NCBI GenBank assembly: GCA_964483405.1
Contig: CAZABC010000005.1
Coordinates: forward strand, 62,001 to 126,000
Length of the DNA: 64,000 nucleotides
Direction: 5' to 3'
From: CAZABC01 sp964483405
GTDB taxonomy: Bacteria > Chloroflexota > Limnocylindria > Limnocylindrales > CSP1-4
Translations under genes and position numbers: made by a program
The notes under the pieces: model-generated
Databases searched by the model: none
What the model was told of the DNA's origin: nothing
Seen by the model: only the letters and a program-made list of their open reading frames with translations
Shown: one piece after another, positions 1 to 8,678 of the stretch
Layout of the letters: each line of letters begins with the position of its first letter
Numbering within the stretch: position 1 is the stretch's first letter

Positions 1-681
1 CCGGAGCGCCACCTCGAGGATGCGGTGCGTGCGCGGCCTGGTCAGGACGAACATGACGAGCTCGGCGACGTCCTCGGCCCGCATCATCCCGGCCAGCGCC
101 GGCATCTCGGGCGTCCGGCCGCGGCCCATCGCGAAGTCGGTCGCCACGCCGCCGGGGCAGACGTTGGTGCAGCGGATGCCGTGCTCGCGGAGCTCGTGGT
201 CGAGGGCCCGGGTGAGGCCGACCTGGGCGAACTTCGAAGCACAGTACGTCGCCTCGAACGGCAGGCCGCGCCGGCCGGCCTCGCTGGCGACGGTGACGAT
301 GTCGGCCGCCTCGCTCTCGACGAGGTAGGGGAGGGCCGCCCGGACCGAGTACAGCGCGCCCTTCACGTTGACGTCGATCATCTCCTCGAGCTGGTCGGGG
401 TCGAGCTCGAGGAAGGGCCCGTAGGCGCCGACGCCGGCGTTGACGACGAGGATGTCGAGGTGGCCGAACCGGGCGACGGTCGCCGCGGCGAGCGCCCGGA
501 GCGCGGAGGGATCGCGGACGTCGGTCGGCATCGCGACCACGTCGGGCAAGCCGAGGTCCGACCCGCTCCGTGACGCGAGGCCGAGCTTCACGCCGGCGTC
601 GGCGAGCGAGCGGGCGACCGCGGCGCCGATCCCGCGACTCGCCCCGGTGATGAGGGCCACCCGGCCGTCGAGCTGCTCCAC
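1..681 (-). CDS. Short-chain dehydrogenase/reductase, 3' end cut by window edge
   Basis: NAD(P)-dependent oxidoreductase of the classical SDR family; the substrate cannot be told. The 227 visible residues carry the cofactor motif TGASRGIG near residues 13-20, NAG in the middle and the catalytic YCASK, with a serine upstream in TVASEAG. Classical SDRs are about 250 residues, so only some 20 C-terminal residues are missing. The GTG start at 681 is chosen because GGAGGTGATC, an excellent Shine-Dalgarno sequence, lies just upstream. It diverges from the ROK repressor over a spacer holding a copy of the xylose-type operator, so it may belong to the same sugar regulon, for example as a sugar dehydrogenase. 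That role is inference. Confidence 0.88.
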   Translation of the reverse strand, partial: MEQLDGRVALITGASRGIGAAVARSLADAGVKLGLASRSGSDLGLPDVVAMPTDVRDPSALRALAAATVARFGHLDILVVNAGVGAYGPFLELDPDQLEEMIDVNVKGALYSVRAALPYLVESEAADIVTVASEAGRRGLPFEATYCASKFAQVGLTRALDHELREHGIRCTNVCPGGVATDFAMGRGRTPEMPALAGMMRAEDVAELVMFVLTRPRTHRILEVALR

Positions 682-731
682 GAGGATCACCTCCGCTCTT
701 GTCAGGCCATGCCCGCGCCGCGCTTCCGGGC

Positions 732-790
732 TTGACATCCGCCCACCAGTGTACGAGCCTTGCGCAGGTTTGGAAGAGAGGAACACAAAC
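732..790. promoter_or_regulatory. Divergent promoter region with ROK-type operator
   Basis: A perfect -35 hexamer TTGACA sits at 732-737 on the plus strand. At 768-790 an imperfect inverted repeat, GTTTGGAA-N7-ACACAAAC, has the same 8-7-8 layout as the perfect repeat before xylA at 8570-8592, and both share GAGAG in the centre and CACAAACTCGA on the right. The right arm ends three bases before the repressor ATG and covers its ribosome site, so bound repressor would block its own synthesis. On the minus strand TACACT (753-748) is a plausible -10 for the divergent dehydrogenase. Confidence 0.65.
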
Positions 791-793
791 TCG

Positions 794-2041
794 ATGCCCT
801 TCGTCCGCGACGACCTCGGCCAGCGCAGCGAGACGGTCCGCCGGGCGAACCTGCGCGCCATCGTCCGGACGCTCCACGAGGACGGGCCGCTGTCGCGCTC
901 CGAGCTCGTCGCCCGGACCGGGCTGACCCGGAGCGCGATCCGCGGGCTCGTCGGCGAGCTCGCGACCGCCGGGCTCGCGGTCGAGGAGGCCGCCGTGCGT
1001 CTCGGGACGCCGGGCCGCCCATCGCCGGTCGTCAGGCTCGACCCGGCCCGGGCGGGGGTCCTCGCCCTCGACATCGCCGTCGACTCGCTCGCCGTTGCGC
1101 TCGTCGGGCTCGGCGGCGTGGTGTTCGACCGGCGCCGGGTCGATCGCCCGCGCGAGCGGCGCTCGGTCGAGGAGACCGTCGCCGACCTGGCCGCGCTCGC
1201 CGTCGGGATCGTCGGCGGACGCTCGGAACCGGACGAGATCGTCGGCGTCGGGGTCGCGGTCGTCGGCGTCGTCCGGCGGGCCGACGGCTTCGTCGCGGTC
1301 GCGCCGAACCTCGGCTGGACCGGCGTGCCGATCGCGGACCGGCTCGCCGGCGCGCTCGAGACGACGATCGGCTCGCGCGTCCCGATCGCGGTCGCCAACG
1401 AGGCCGACCTCGGCGTCCTCGCCGAGCATCGTCGCGGCAGCGCGGTCGGGGTCGACGACGTGCTGTACCTGTCGGGCGAGGTCGGGGTCGGCGGCGGCCT
1501 GATCGTCGATGGCCGGCCGCTGACCGGCGCGGCAGGGTATGGCGGCGAGGTCGGGCACGTCCCGTACGAGCCCGACGGCGCGCCGTGCCGCTGCGGGTCG
1601 ATCGGCTGCTGGGAGACGCGGATCGGCGAGGGCGCGCTGCTCGCGCTCGCCGGTCGCCCGGTCGATGGCGGTCGGGCGGCGGTGGACGCGGTCCTCGCCG
1701 ACGCGGCTGCCGGCGATCCGGCTGCCCTCGAGGCGCTCGAGTCGGTCGGGCGGTGGCTGGGGATCGGCCTCGCGGGCCTGGTCAACGTCTTCGATCCCCG
1801 GCGGATCGTCCTCGGTGGCCTGTTCGGACGGATCCATCCCTTCGTCGCCGCGACGGTCGAGCGCGAGCTGGACCGTCGGGCGCTGCCGGCTCCGCGGACG
1901 CTCGTCCGGCTCGGTCCGGCGGCGCTCGGCGAGGACGCGCCGCTGCTCGGGGCGGCCGAGCTCGCCTTCGAGTCGCTGCTCGCCGATCCCGCGGCCTGGA
2001 TGAGTCCGCGCAGCGGGCTCGCCGCGCTGGAGACGGCATGA
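794..2041 (+). CDS. ROK-family transcriptional repressor (XylR/NagC type)
   Basis: A 415-residue ROK protein. Residues 1-75 form a winged helix-turn-helix (motif LSRSELVARTGLTRSAI), followed by a sugar-kinase-fold domain. That domain has the ROK zinc-type cysteine cluster CRCGSIGCWE and the glycine-rich EVGVGGGLIV phosphate-loop region. Such proteins with an N-terminal HTH are repressors released by a sugar. The ATG at 794 is used because the HTH begins right after it; the open frame upstream overlaps the divergent gene. Its neighbours are a CUT2 sugar transporter, xylA and xylB, and its own start overlaps an operator-like repeat, so a xylose-responsive, self-regulated repressor is the best reading. 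The ligand itself is inferred. Confidence 0.88.
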   Translation: MPFVRDDLGQRSETVRRANLRAIVRTLHEDGPLSRSELVARTGLTRSAIRGLVGELATAGLAVEEAAVRLGTPGRPSPVVRLDPARAGVLALDIAVDSLAVALVGLGGVVFDRRRVDRPRERRSVEETVADLAALAVGIVGGRSEPDEIVGVGVAVVGVVRRADGFVAVAPNLGWTGVPIADRLAGALETTIGSRVPIAVANEADLGVLAEHRRGSAVGVDDVLYLSGEVGVGGGLIVDGRPLTGAAGYGGEVGHVPYEPDGAPCRCGSIGCWETRIGEGALLALAGRPVDGGRAAVDAVLADAAAGDPAALEALESVGRWLGIGLAGLVNVFDPRRIVLGGLFGRIHPFVAATVERELDRRALPAPRTLVRLGPAALGEDAPLLGAAELAFESLLADPAAWMSPRSGLAALETA

Positions 2042-2185
2042 CCGGGCGTGGAGCGATCCGAGCGGCCGTGCCCCCGGCGGCCGCTCGGGCCATCCGGATG
2101 GGGATCGAAGTGGAGTGGTAGCCTAGCGCGGTACCCGAGCCGGACGTACACAGGTTCAGGTCGTCCAAGGAGGAGAGACAGTCAC

Positions 2186-3268
2186 ATGGTGAAGCGCAGA
2201 TTGGCCGTGCTACTCGGAGCAGCCGCCGTGGTCTTCGCGGCGTGCTCGAGTGGCTCGAGCCCCGCGCCCAGCGGCGGCGCGACCGGCGACTGCACCGTCG
2301 GCGTCTCCTGGAACAACTTCCAGGAGGAGCGGTGGGGCAAGTTCGATGAGCCGGCCCTGAAGGCAGCCATCGAGGCTGGCGGCGGGAAGTACATCTCGAA
2401 CGACGCGAAGTCGTCGGCCGAGACCCAGGCTTCGAACGTCGAGAACCTCATCAGCCAGGGCGCGAAGGTCCTGGTCATCCTGGCCCAGGACGGCACGGCG
2501 ATCCTGCCGACCGTCAAGGCCGCCGCCGATGCCGGCATCCCGGTCATCGCCTACGACCGCCTGATCGAGGACCCGGGCGTCCTCTACGCGACCTTCGACA
2601 ACAAGGGCGTCGGCAGGATCATGGCCGAGAAGCTGCTCTCCGTCTGGTCCGAGGGCAACCTCGCGATCATCAAGGGCAACTCGGCCGACGCCAACGCGGA
2701 CTTCCTCCGCGCGGGCATGGTCGAGGCCGGCATCCCCGCCACCGGTGAGAAGGACCCGACCGGGAAGATCGTCATCGTCGGCGAGGAGTACACCGACAAC
2801 TGGGACCCGGCGATCGCCCAGACCAACATGGAGCAGATCCTCACCGCGAACGACAACAAGGTCGACGCGGTCCTCTCCGAGAACGACGGCATGGCCGGCG
2901 GCGTCATCGCGGCGCTCGAGGCCCAGGGCCTCGCCGGGAAGGTCTGGGTCACCGGCCAGGACGGCGACAAGGCCGCCCTCAACCGGGTCGCCCTCGGCAC
3001 CCAGCTCGTCAGCGTCTGGAAGGACGGCCGGCTCCTCGGCAAGACGGCCGGCGAGGCCGCCATCGCGCTCTGCGCCGACAAGGACCTTGCCAAGCTGTCC
3101 AACACGATCGCGTTCACGACCCCCGGCGGCAACACCCTGACCTCGTACATCCTGCCGCCGACCCCGATCCTGGCGGACAACCTGCAGGAGGTCCTCGACG
3201 CCAAGGTCCTGACGAAGGACGAGCTGTGCGCCGGTGTGACCGCCGGCAGCGTGGCGGCGTGTCCGTAG
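2186..3268 (+). CDS. Sugar ABC transporter substrate-binding lipoprotein (XylF-like)
   Basis: A 360-residue periplasmic-binding-protein-fold lipoprotein of the CUT2 (ribose/xylose) class. The N-terminus is a lipoprotein signal with lipobox VFAAC, then a Ser/Gly/Pro tether. The mature part has the two-lobe features of XylF, for example VLVILAQDGTAI, IPVIAYDRLI and VDAVLSENDGMAGGVIAAL. The ATG at 2186 follows AAGGAGGAG with slightly long spacing. It heads the transporter unit with the permease and ATPase downstream, separated from the permease by a strong hairpin. Xylose is the likely ligand from the adjacent xylA, xylB and ROK genes; other pentoses are possible. Confidence 0.88.
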   Translation: MVKRRLAVLLGAAAVVFAACSSGSSPAPSGGATGDCTVGVSWNNFQEERWGKFDEPALKAAIEAGGGKYISNDAKSSAETQASNVENLISQGAKVLVILAQDGTAILPTVKAAADAGIPVIAYDRLIEDPGVLYATFDNKGVGRIMAEKLLSVWSEGNLAIIKGNSADANADFLRAGMVEAGIPATGEKDPTGKIVIVGEEYTDNWDPAIAQTNMEQILTANDNKVDAVLSENDGMAGGVIAALEAQGLAGKVWVTGQDGDKAALNRVALGTQLVSVWKDGRLLGKTAGEAAIALCADKDLAKLSNTIAFTTPGGNTLTSYILPPTPILADNLQEVLDAKVLTKDELCAGVTAGSVAACP

Positions 3269-3291
3269 TCGTCCACTCCGCGTGAGCACTC

Positions 3292-3325
3292 GCGCCCTGC
3301 GCCGCGGTCCCGCGGCGCAGGGCGC
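3292..3325 (+). terminator. Strong hairpin between binding-protein and permease genes
   Basis: A perfect 15-bp inverted repeat (arms 3292-3306 and 3311-3325, GTCC loop) is followed by TTCTGTTT. It lies between the binding-protein stop and the permease start, genes that should share an mRNA. It can act as a partial terminator or a 3' stabilizer giving excess binding protein over membrane parts. Confidence 0.7.
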
Positions 3326-3360
3326 TTCTGTTTCCTGAGCCCATTCGGGAGGCACGACCG

Positions 3361-4680
3361 ATGACCGAGGCGCCTGCGGCGACACCGGCGGCGGCGAACG
3401 AGCCGGCCGCCCGCTCCCCCCGCTCGCTGATGCGGGCGCTCGAGCTCGACACCCGGCTGCTCGGGATGATCGCGATGCTCGCGGTCATCTGGGTCTTCTT
3501 CAACATCCTCTCGGACGGCAACTTCATCACCCCGCGCAACCTCTGGAACCTCTCGGTCCAGAGCGCCTCGATCGCGATCATGGCGACCGGCATGGTCCTG
3601 ATCATCGTGTCGCGCAACATCGACCTGTCGGTCGGGTCGGCGCTCGGGTTCATCGGCTACGTGATGGCGATGGCCCAGGTCGTCTGGATCCCCCAGACCC
3701 TCGGACTCGGGCTGGACCAGCCGTATACCTGGATCATCACGGTCGCGATCGGGATCGCCCTCGGCGCCGTCATCGGCGCCCTGACCGGTGGCCTCGTCGC
3801 GTACGGCGGCGTCCCATCCTTCATCGTGACCCTCGGCGGCCTGCTCGTCTGGCGCGGACTCATCTTCCGGTTCCAGCAGGGCCAGACGATCGCCCCGCTC
3901 GACCCGACCTTCCAGCTGCTCGGCGGCGGCCCACAGGGCTCGCTCGGCGCGACGGCGAGCTGGATCGTCGGCATCCTCGCCTGCGCCGGGATCGTCTACA
4001 CGCTGTGGGCCGGACGCCGGCGGCGACGTCGCTATGGGTTCCCGGTCCGCCCGATCTGGGCCGAGGTCGTCATCGGGGTCATCGGCTGTGGTGCCGTGCT
4101 CGCGGCCGTGTGGGTCGCCAACAGCTACCTCTGGCCGCCCGCGCTCGCCGAGCAGTACTACATCGACAACAACATCCCGATCCCGCCCGACGGCGTCATC
4201 GAGATCCAGACCGGCATCGCGATCCCGGTCATCATCATGATCCTCGTCGGCATCGTCATGACCTACATGGCCACCCGGCGCCGGTTCGGCCGCTACGTCT
4301 ACGCGATCGGCGGCAACCCCGACGCGGCCGAGCTGGGCGGCATCAACGTCCGCCGGACGATCATGATGACGTTCGTCGTGATGGGCATCCTCGCCGCGGT
4401 CTCGGCGGCCATCCAGACGGCCCGCCTCAACGCCGCGGTCACGAACCTCGGCGTCCAGAACGAGCTCGACGTCATCTCCGCGGCGGTCATCGGCGGCACC
4501 TCGTTCGCCGGCGGCATCGGGACGATCCCGGGGGCGATCCTCGGCGCGGTCGTCATGCAGTCGCTCCGGTCGGGCATGCTCCTGCTCAACGTCGACTCGC
4601 CGACGCAGGACGTCGTCGTCGGCATCGTGCTCGTCGCTGCGGTCGGCGTCGACGCCTGGCTGCGCCGGCGGGCGAGCTGA
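3361..4680 (+). CDS. Sugar ABC transporter permease (XylH/RbsC family)
   Basis: A 439-residue polytopic inner-membrane permease of the CUT2 class. About ten hydrophobic segments are visible, starting near residue 35. The family signatures include VSRNIDLSVGSALGFIGY early, GGVPSFIVTLGGLLVWRG in the middle, and GINVRRT and GGTSFAGGIGTIPGAILGA near the end. A basic loop RRRRRRYG around residue 222 is an insertion between membrane segments. The ATG follows GGGAGG. It should form the membrane channel with the XylF-like lipoprotein before it and the ATPase 20 bases after it. XylH of E. coli is about 390 residues, so this protein is somewhat long. Confidence 0.88.
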   Translation: MTEAPAATPAAANEPAARSPRSLMRALELDTRLLGMIAMLAVIWVFFNILSDGNFITPRNLWNLSVQSASIAIMATGMVLIIVSRNIDLSVGSALGFIGYVMAMAQVVWIPQTLGLGLDQPYTWIITVAIGIALGAVIGALTGGLVAYGGVPSFIVTLGGLLVWRGLIFRFQQGQTIAPLDPTFQLLGGGPQGSLGATASWIVGILACAGIVYTLWAGRRRRRRYGFPVRPIWAEVVIGVIGCGAVLAAVWVANSYLWPPALAEQYYIDNNIPIPPDGVIEIQTGIAIPVIIMILVGIVMTYMATRRRFGRYVYAIGGNPDAAELGGINVRRTIMMTFVVMGILAAVSAAIQTARLNAAVTNLGVQNELDVISAAVIGGTSFAGGIGTIPGAILGAVVMQSLRSGMLLLNVDSPTQDVVVGIVLVAAVGVDAWLRRRAS

Positions 4681-4700
4681 TCGAGACGGAGGGGATCGAG

Positions 4701-5534
<834 letters not shown>

Positions 5535-5592
5535 CGGTCGGCCGTCGGCCCCGGCCGCGACCGCACTGGCCCGTGCCGCCCGTCGGCAGCCG

Positions 5593-7083
5593 CTACTCGG
5601 CGAGGGCGCGGAAGGTCGGGCTGAGCGCGGGGTAGAGCGTCCGATAGATCGCGTGCGCCTCGGCGTAGCGGGGCCCGTCCGGTCCGGGCGTCGCGGCCGG
5701 TGTCGCCGTCGCGCAGGCCGCCGCCGCGGCACCGACCGTCGGGAACCAGCCGGCGCCGACGGCGGCGAGGAGGGCCGCTCCGTACGCGGCACCCTCGGCC
5801 GTGTCGACCGTCGCGATCTCCGCGTCGAGGACGTCGGCGAGGATCTGCCGCCACAGCGGGCTCGCCGTCCCGCCTCCCGACGCCCGGATGACGCTCGGGG
5901 CCGGCATCCCGGCCTCGATCATCAGGTCGAGCCCGTCGCGGAGGCCGAAGGCGACACCCTCGAGGACGGCCCGGGTCAGGTGCCGCCGATCGTGGGTGAG
6001 GGTGAGCCCGACGAACGCGCCCCGGGCGAGCGGATCGGGGTGTGGCGACCGCTCGCCGGTCAGGTAGGGCAGGAAGCGTAGGCCATCGCTCCCGGCCGGG
6101 ATCCCGGCCGCCGCGCCGACGAGGTCGTCGTACGACGTGCCCGGCGCGATCGCGTCGCGGAGCCAGCGGAGGCTGCCGGCCGCCGAGAGCATGACCGACA
6201 TCATGTGCCAGCGACCGGGCACCGCATGGCAGAAGGCGTGGACCCGGCCGCGCGGCTCGTAGAGCGGCCGGTCGGTCGTCGCGAAGACCACGCCCGACGT
6301 GCCGAGCGAGAGGGCCACGACGCCCGGCTCGACGGCGCCGACCCCGACGGCGTTGGCCGCCTGGTCCCCGCCGCCGGCGACGACCGGCGTCCCGACCCGG
6401 AGGCCGGTCGCCTCGGCCGCCTCGGCGGTCAGCGTCCCGGTGATCGTCGGGCCCTCGTGGGTCGGTGGCATCCGGCGCGGGTCGATCGCGAGCGCCTCGA
6501 GGACCTCGGGCGACCAGTCGCGCGCGGCGAGGTCGAAGAGCGTCGTCCCCGACCCGTCGGCCTTGTCCATCGCGTGGTCGCCGGTCAGCCGCAGCCGGAC
6601 GTAGTCCTTGGGCAGGAGGACGTGGGCGACCCGCGCCCAGACCTCCGGCTCGTGGTCGCGGACCCAGACGAGCTTCGGCGCGGTGAAGCCGGTGAGCGCG
6701 TCGTTGCCGGTGATCGCGACGAGCCGCTCCGGCCCGACGGCCTCACGGATCGCGTCGCACTCGGCGCCGGTCCGCTGGTCGTTCCAGAGGATGGCCGGTC
6801 GGAGGACCGTGTCGGCTGCGTCGAGGAGGACCGCGCCGTGCATCTGGCCGGTCAGGCCGACCGCGACGACGTCGTCCCCCGCGGTGCCGGTGCCGGCGAG
6901 GACCGACCGGATCGCCGCCACCGCCCCGTCCCACCAGAGGCGCGGATCCTGCTCGCTCCAGAGCGGCCGGGGGACGGCGAAGTCGTACGACGACGTGCCG
7001 ACGCCCCGGACCGCGCCGGCCTCGCCGACGAGGATCGCCTTGACCGCCGTCGTCGACGCGTCGATGCCGATGACGTGGGCCAT
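5593..7083 (-). CDS. xylB: Xylulokinase
   Basis: A 496-residue FGGY-family kinase that phosphorylates D-xylulose to xylulose 5-phosphate. The first phosphate loop is IGIDASTTAVKAIL, followed by the xylulokinase motif LTGQMHG near residue 76 and ILWNDQRT. Later come the substrate/ATP segments GGGDQAANAVG, SLGTSGVV and ASGGGTASPLWRQILADV. The length matches the family. GGGAGG lies at good distance from the ATG. It directly follows xylA (38-base gap) in the same direction, so the two form the catabolic operon that feeds the pentose phosphate pathway. Confidence 0.95.
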   Translation of the reverse strand: MAHVIGIDASTTAVKAILVGEAGAVRGVGTSSYDFAVPRPLWSEQDPRLWWDGAVAAIRSVLAGTGTAGDDVVAVGLTGQMHGAVLLDAADTVLRPAILWNDQRTGAECDAIREAVGPERLVAITGNDALTGFTAPKLVWVRDHEPEVWARVAHVLLPKDYVRLRLTGDHAMDKADGSGTTLFDLAARDWSPEVLEALAIDPRRMPPTHEGPTITGTLTAEAAEATGLRVGTPVVAGGGDQAANAVGVGAVEPGVVALSLGTSGVVFATTDRPLYEPRGRVHAFCHAVPGRWHMMSVMLSAAGSLRWLRDAIAPGTSYDDLVGAAAGIPAGSDGLRFLPYLTGERSPHPDPLARGAFVGLTLTHDRRHLTRAVLEGVAFGLRDGLDLMIEAGMPAPSVIRASGGGTASPLWRQILADVLDAEIATVDTAEGAAYGAALLAAVGAGWFPTVGAAAAACATATPAATPGPDGPRYAEAHAIYRTLYPALSPTFRALAE

Positions 7084-7121
7084 GGGCCGCCTCCCGTCGA
7101 GTGCCGCGGAAGCTGCCCGCG

Positions 7122-8471
7122 TCAGCGCTTCGCGCCCCCATCGACCGCCCAGACGTGCCGGTTGACGAGGTTCTCGAGGAGCTCCTGGCGCCCCGACACG
7201 GGCCGCGGGTCGATCCCGCCGGCGGCGACCCGGGCCTCGAGCGACTCGAGCGTCTCGCTGCCACCCATGATCCCGGCGCCGAGGTCGTCGCCCCAGGTCG
7301 CGTAGCGGGCCTCGCGGCGCGACTCGAGCGTCCGTGCCTCGAGCATGTCGGCCGCGACCAGGAGCGACCGGGCGATCGTGTCGAGACCGCCGATGTGGCC
7401 GTGGAAGAGATCCGTCCGGTCGAGGCTCTGTCGGCGGAGCTTGGCGTCGAAGTTGAAGCCACCGTTCCGGAAGCCGCCGCCGCGGAGGATCTCGTAGAAG
7501 GCGAGGGCGACCTCGTCGACCGAGTTCGGGAACTGGTCGGTGTCCCAGCCGTTCTGGTAGTCGCCGCGGTTCGCGTCGATGCTGCCGAAGATGCCGGCCC
7601 CGACGGCATAGGCGACGTCATGGTGGAAGCTGTGGCCGGCGAGCGTGGCGTGGTTCGCCTCGATGTTGACCTTGTACTCGCCCTCCAGCCCGTGGCGGAC
7701 GAGGAAGCCGTGGACCGTCGCCGAGTCGTAGTCGTACTGGTGCTTGGTCGGCTCCTGGGGCTTCGGCTCGATGAGGAGCTGCCCGTCGAAGCCGATCCTG
7801 GCCTTGTGCTCGGCGACGAGCGCGAGGAACCGGGCCAGCTGGTCCTCCTCGCGGCGGAGGTCGGTGTTGAGGAGCGTCTCGTAGCCCTCGCGGCCGCCCC
7901 ACAGGACGTAGTTGGCGCCGCCGAGGCGCTTGGTCACCTCGAGCATCACCTTCACCTGCGCGGCGGCGTAGGCGAAGACCTCGGGATCGGGGTTCGTCGC
8001 GGCGCCGGCGGCGTAGCGCGGGTGGCCGAACAGGTTCGCGGTGCCCCACAGGAGTCGTACCCCGGTCCGCTCCATGTGGGCCTCGGCCGCGTCGACCATC
8101 GCGAGGAGGTTGGCCCGGGCCTCGGCCCAGGTGTGGCCGTCGGGCGCGATGTCGCGATCGTGGAACGTCCAGAACGGGACGCCGAGCTTGGCGAAGAACT
8201 CGAACGCCGCGTCGAGCTTCATCCGGGCGGCGCCCATCGCGTCGTCGGTCGCGAGGAGCCATGGCCGGTCGAAGGTGCCGGCGCCGAAGACGTCGGACCC
8301 CGGCCAGGCGAACGAGTGCCACATGCAGACCGCCGGCCGGATGTGGTCGACCATCCGCTTGCCGAGGACGATCCGGTCGGGGTCGTAGACCTTGAACGTC
8401 AGCGGATCGGTGGAGTCGAGGCCCCCGAAGCGGATCGGCTCCCTGACGTCGGTGAAGAACTCCTGGCGCAC
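7122..8471 (-). CDS. xylA: Xylose isomerase
   Basis: Converts D-xylose to D-xylulose with two divalent metal ions. The 449-residue protein has class II xylose isomerase features: VLGKRMVDHIRPAVCMWHSF near the start, the catalytic-histidine segment FHDRDIAPDG, WGGREGYETLLNTD, the metal ligand region LLIEPKPQEPTKHQYDYD and VNIEANHATLAGH. The GTG at 8471 is preferred because GGAGG lies 8 bases upstream and the protein then begins like known XylA; the frame is open 39 codons further but that part has no similarity. The perfect operator repeat lies about 100 bases upstream. Confidence 0.94.
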   Translation of the reverse strand: MRQEFFTDVREPIRFGGLDSTDPLTFKVYDPDRIVLGKRMVDHIRPAVCMWHSFAWPGSDVFGAGTFDRPWLLATDDAMGAARMKLDAAFEFFAKLGVPFWTFHDRDIAPDGHTWAEARANLLAMVDAAEAHMERTGVRLLWGTANLFGHPRYAAGAATNPDPEVFAYAAAQVKVMLEVTKRLGGANYVLWGGREGYETLLNTDLRREEDQLARFLALVAEHKARIGFDGQLLIEPKPQEPTKHQYDYDSATVHGFLVRHGLEGEYKVNIEANHATLAGHSFHHDVAYAVGAGIFGSIDANRGDYQNGWDTDQFPNSVDEVALAFYEILRGGGFRNGGFNFDAKLRRQSLDRTDLFHGHIGGLDTIARSLLVAADMLEARTLESRREARYATWGDDLGAGIMGGSETLESLEARVAAGGIDPRPVSGRQELLENLVNRHVWAVDGGAKR

Positions 8472-8539
8472 GCCGAACCTCCGCGATCGGTGGACGGGCG
8501 CGGCACCGAGTCGCTGGGCCGCCGCCCGTGCTCGAGGCA

Positions 8540-8592
8540 AGTGTAGGCCTCGGGAGCCCGTCCGTCGAGGTTTGTGCGAGAGAAGCACAAAC
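8540..8592 (-). promoter_or_regulatory. xylA promoter with perfect inverted-repeat operator
   Basis: GTTTGTGC-N7-GCACAAAC at 8570-8592 is a perfect 8-bp inverted repeat. On the minus strand a promoter candidate follows: -35 TCGACG (8568-8563), a 17-base spacer, then -10 TACACT (8545-8540). A repressor on the repeat would touch the -35. The same operator pattern precedes the ROK gene, which supports control of xylAB by that repressor. Confidence 0.7.
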
Positions 8593-8678
8593 TCGACCGA
8601 CGTCGGCGCGGTCTGCCGCGAGCTCGTCCGACAGGGCGTCTGCGTCGACCAGCGACCCCGGCCGTCCGACGACCGCGA

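Noticed and set aside
440..793. Upstream extension of the ROK gene
   Set aside because: It overlaps the divergent dehydrogenase gene and the operator; the HTH domain begins at 794.
8472..8588. Longer xylA start at 8588
   Set aside because: The extra 39 residues do not resemble XylA, cover the promoter and part of the operator, and the GTG at 8471 has an ideal ribosome site.
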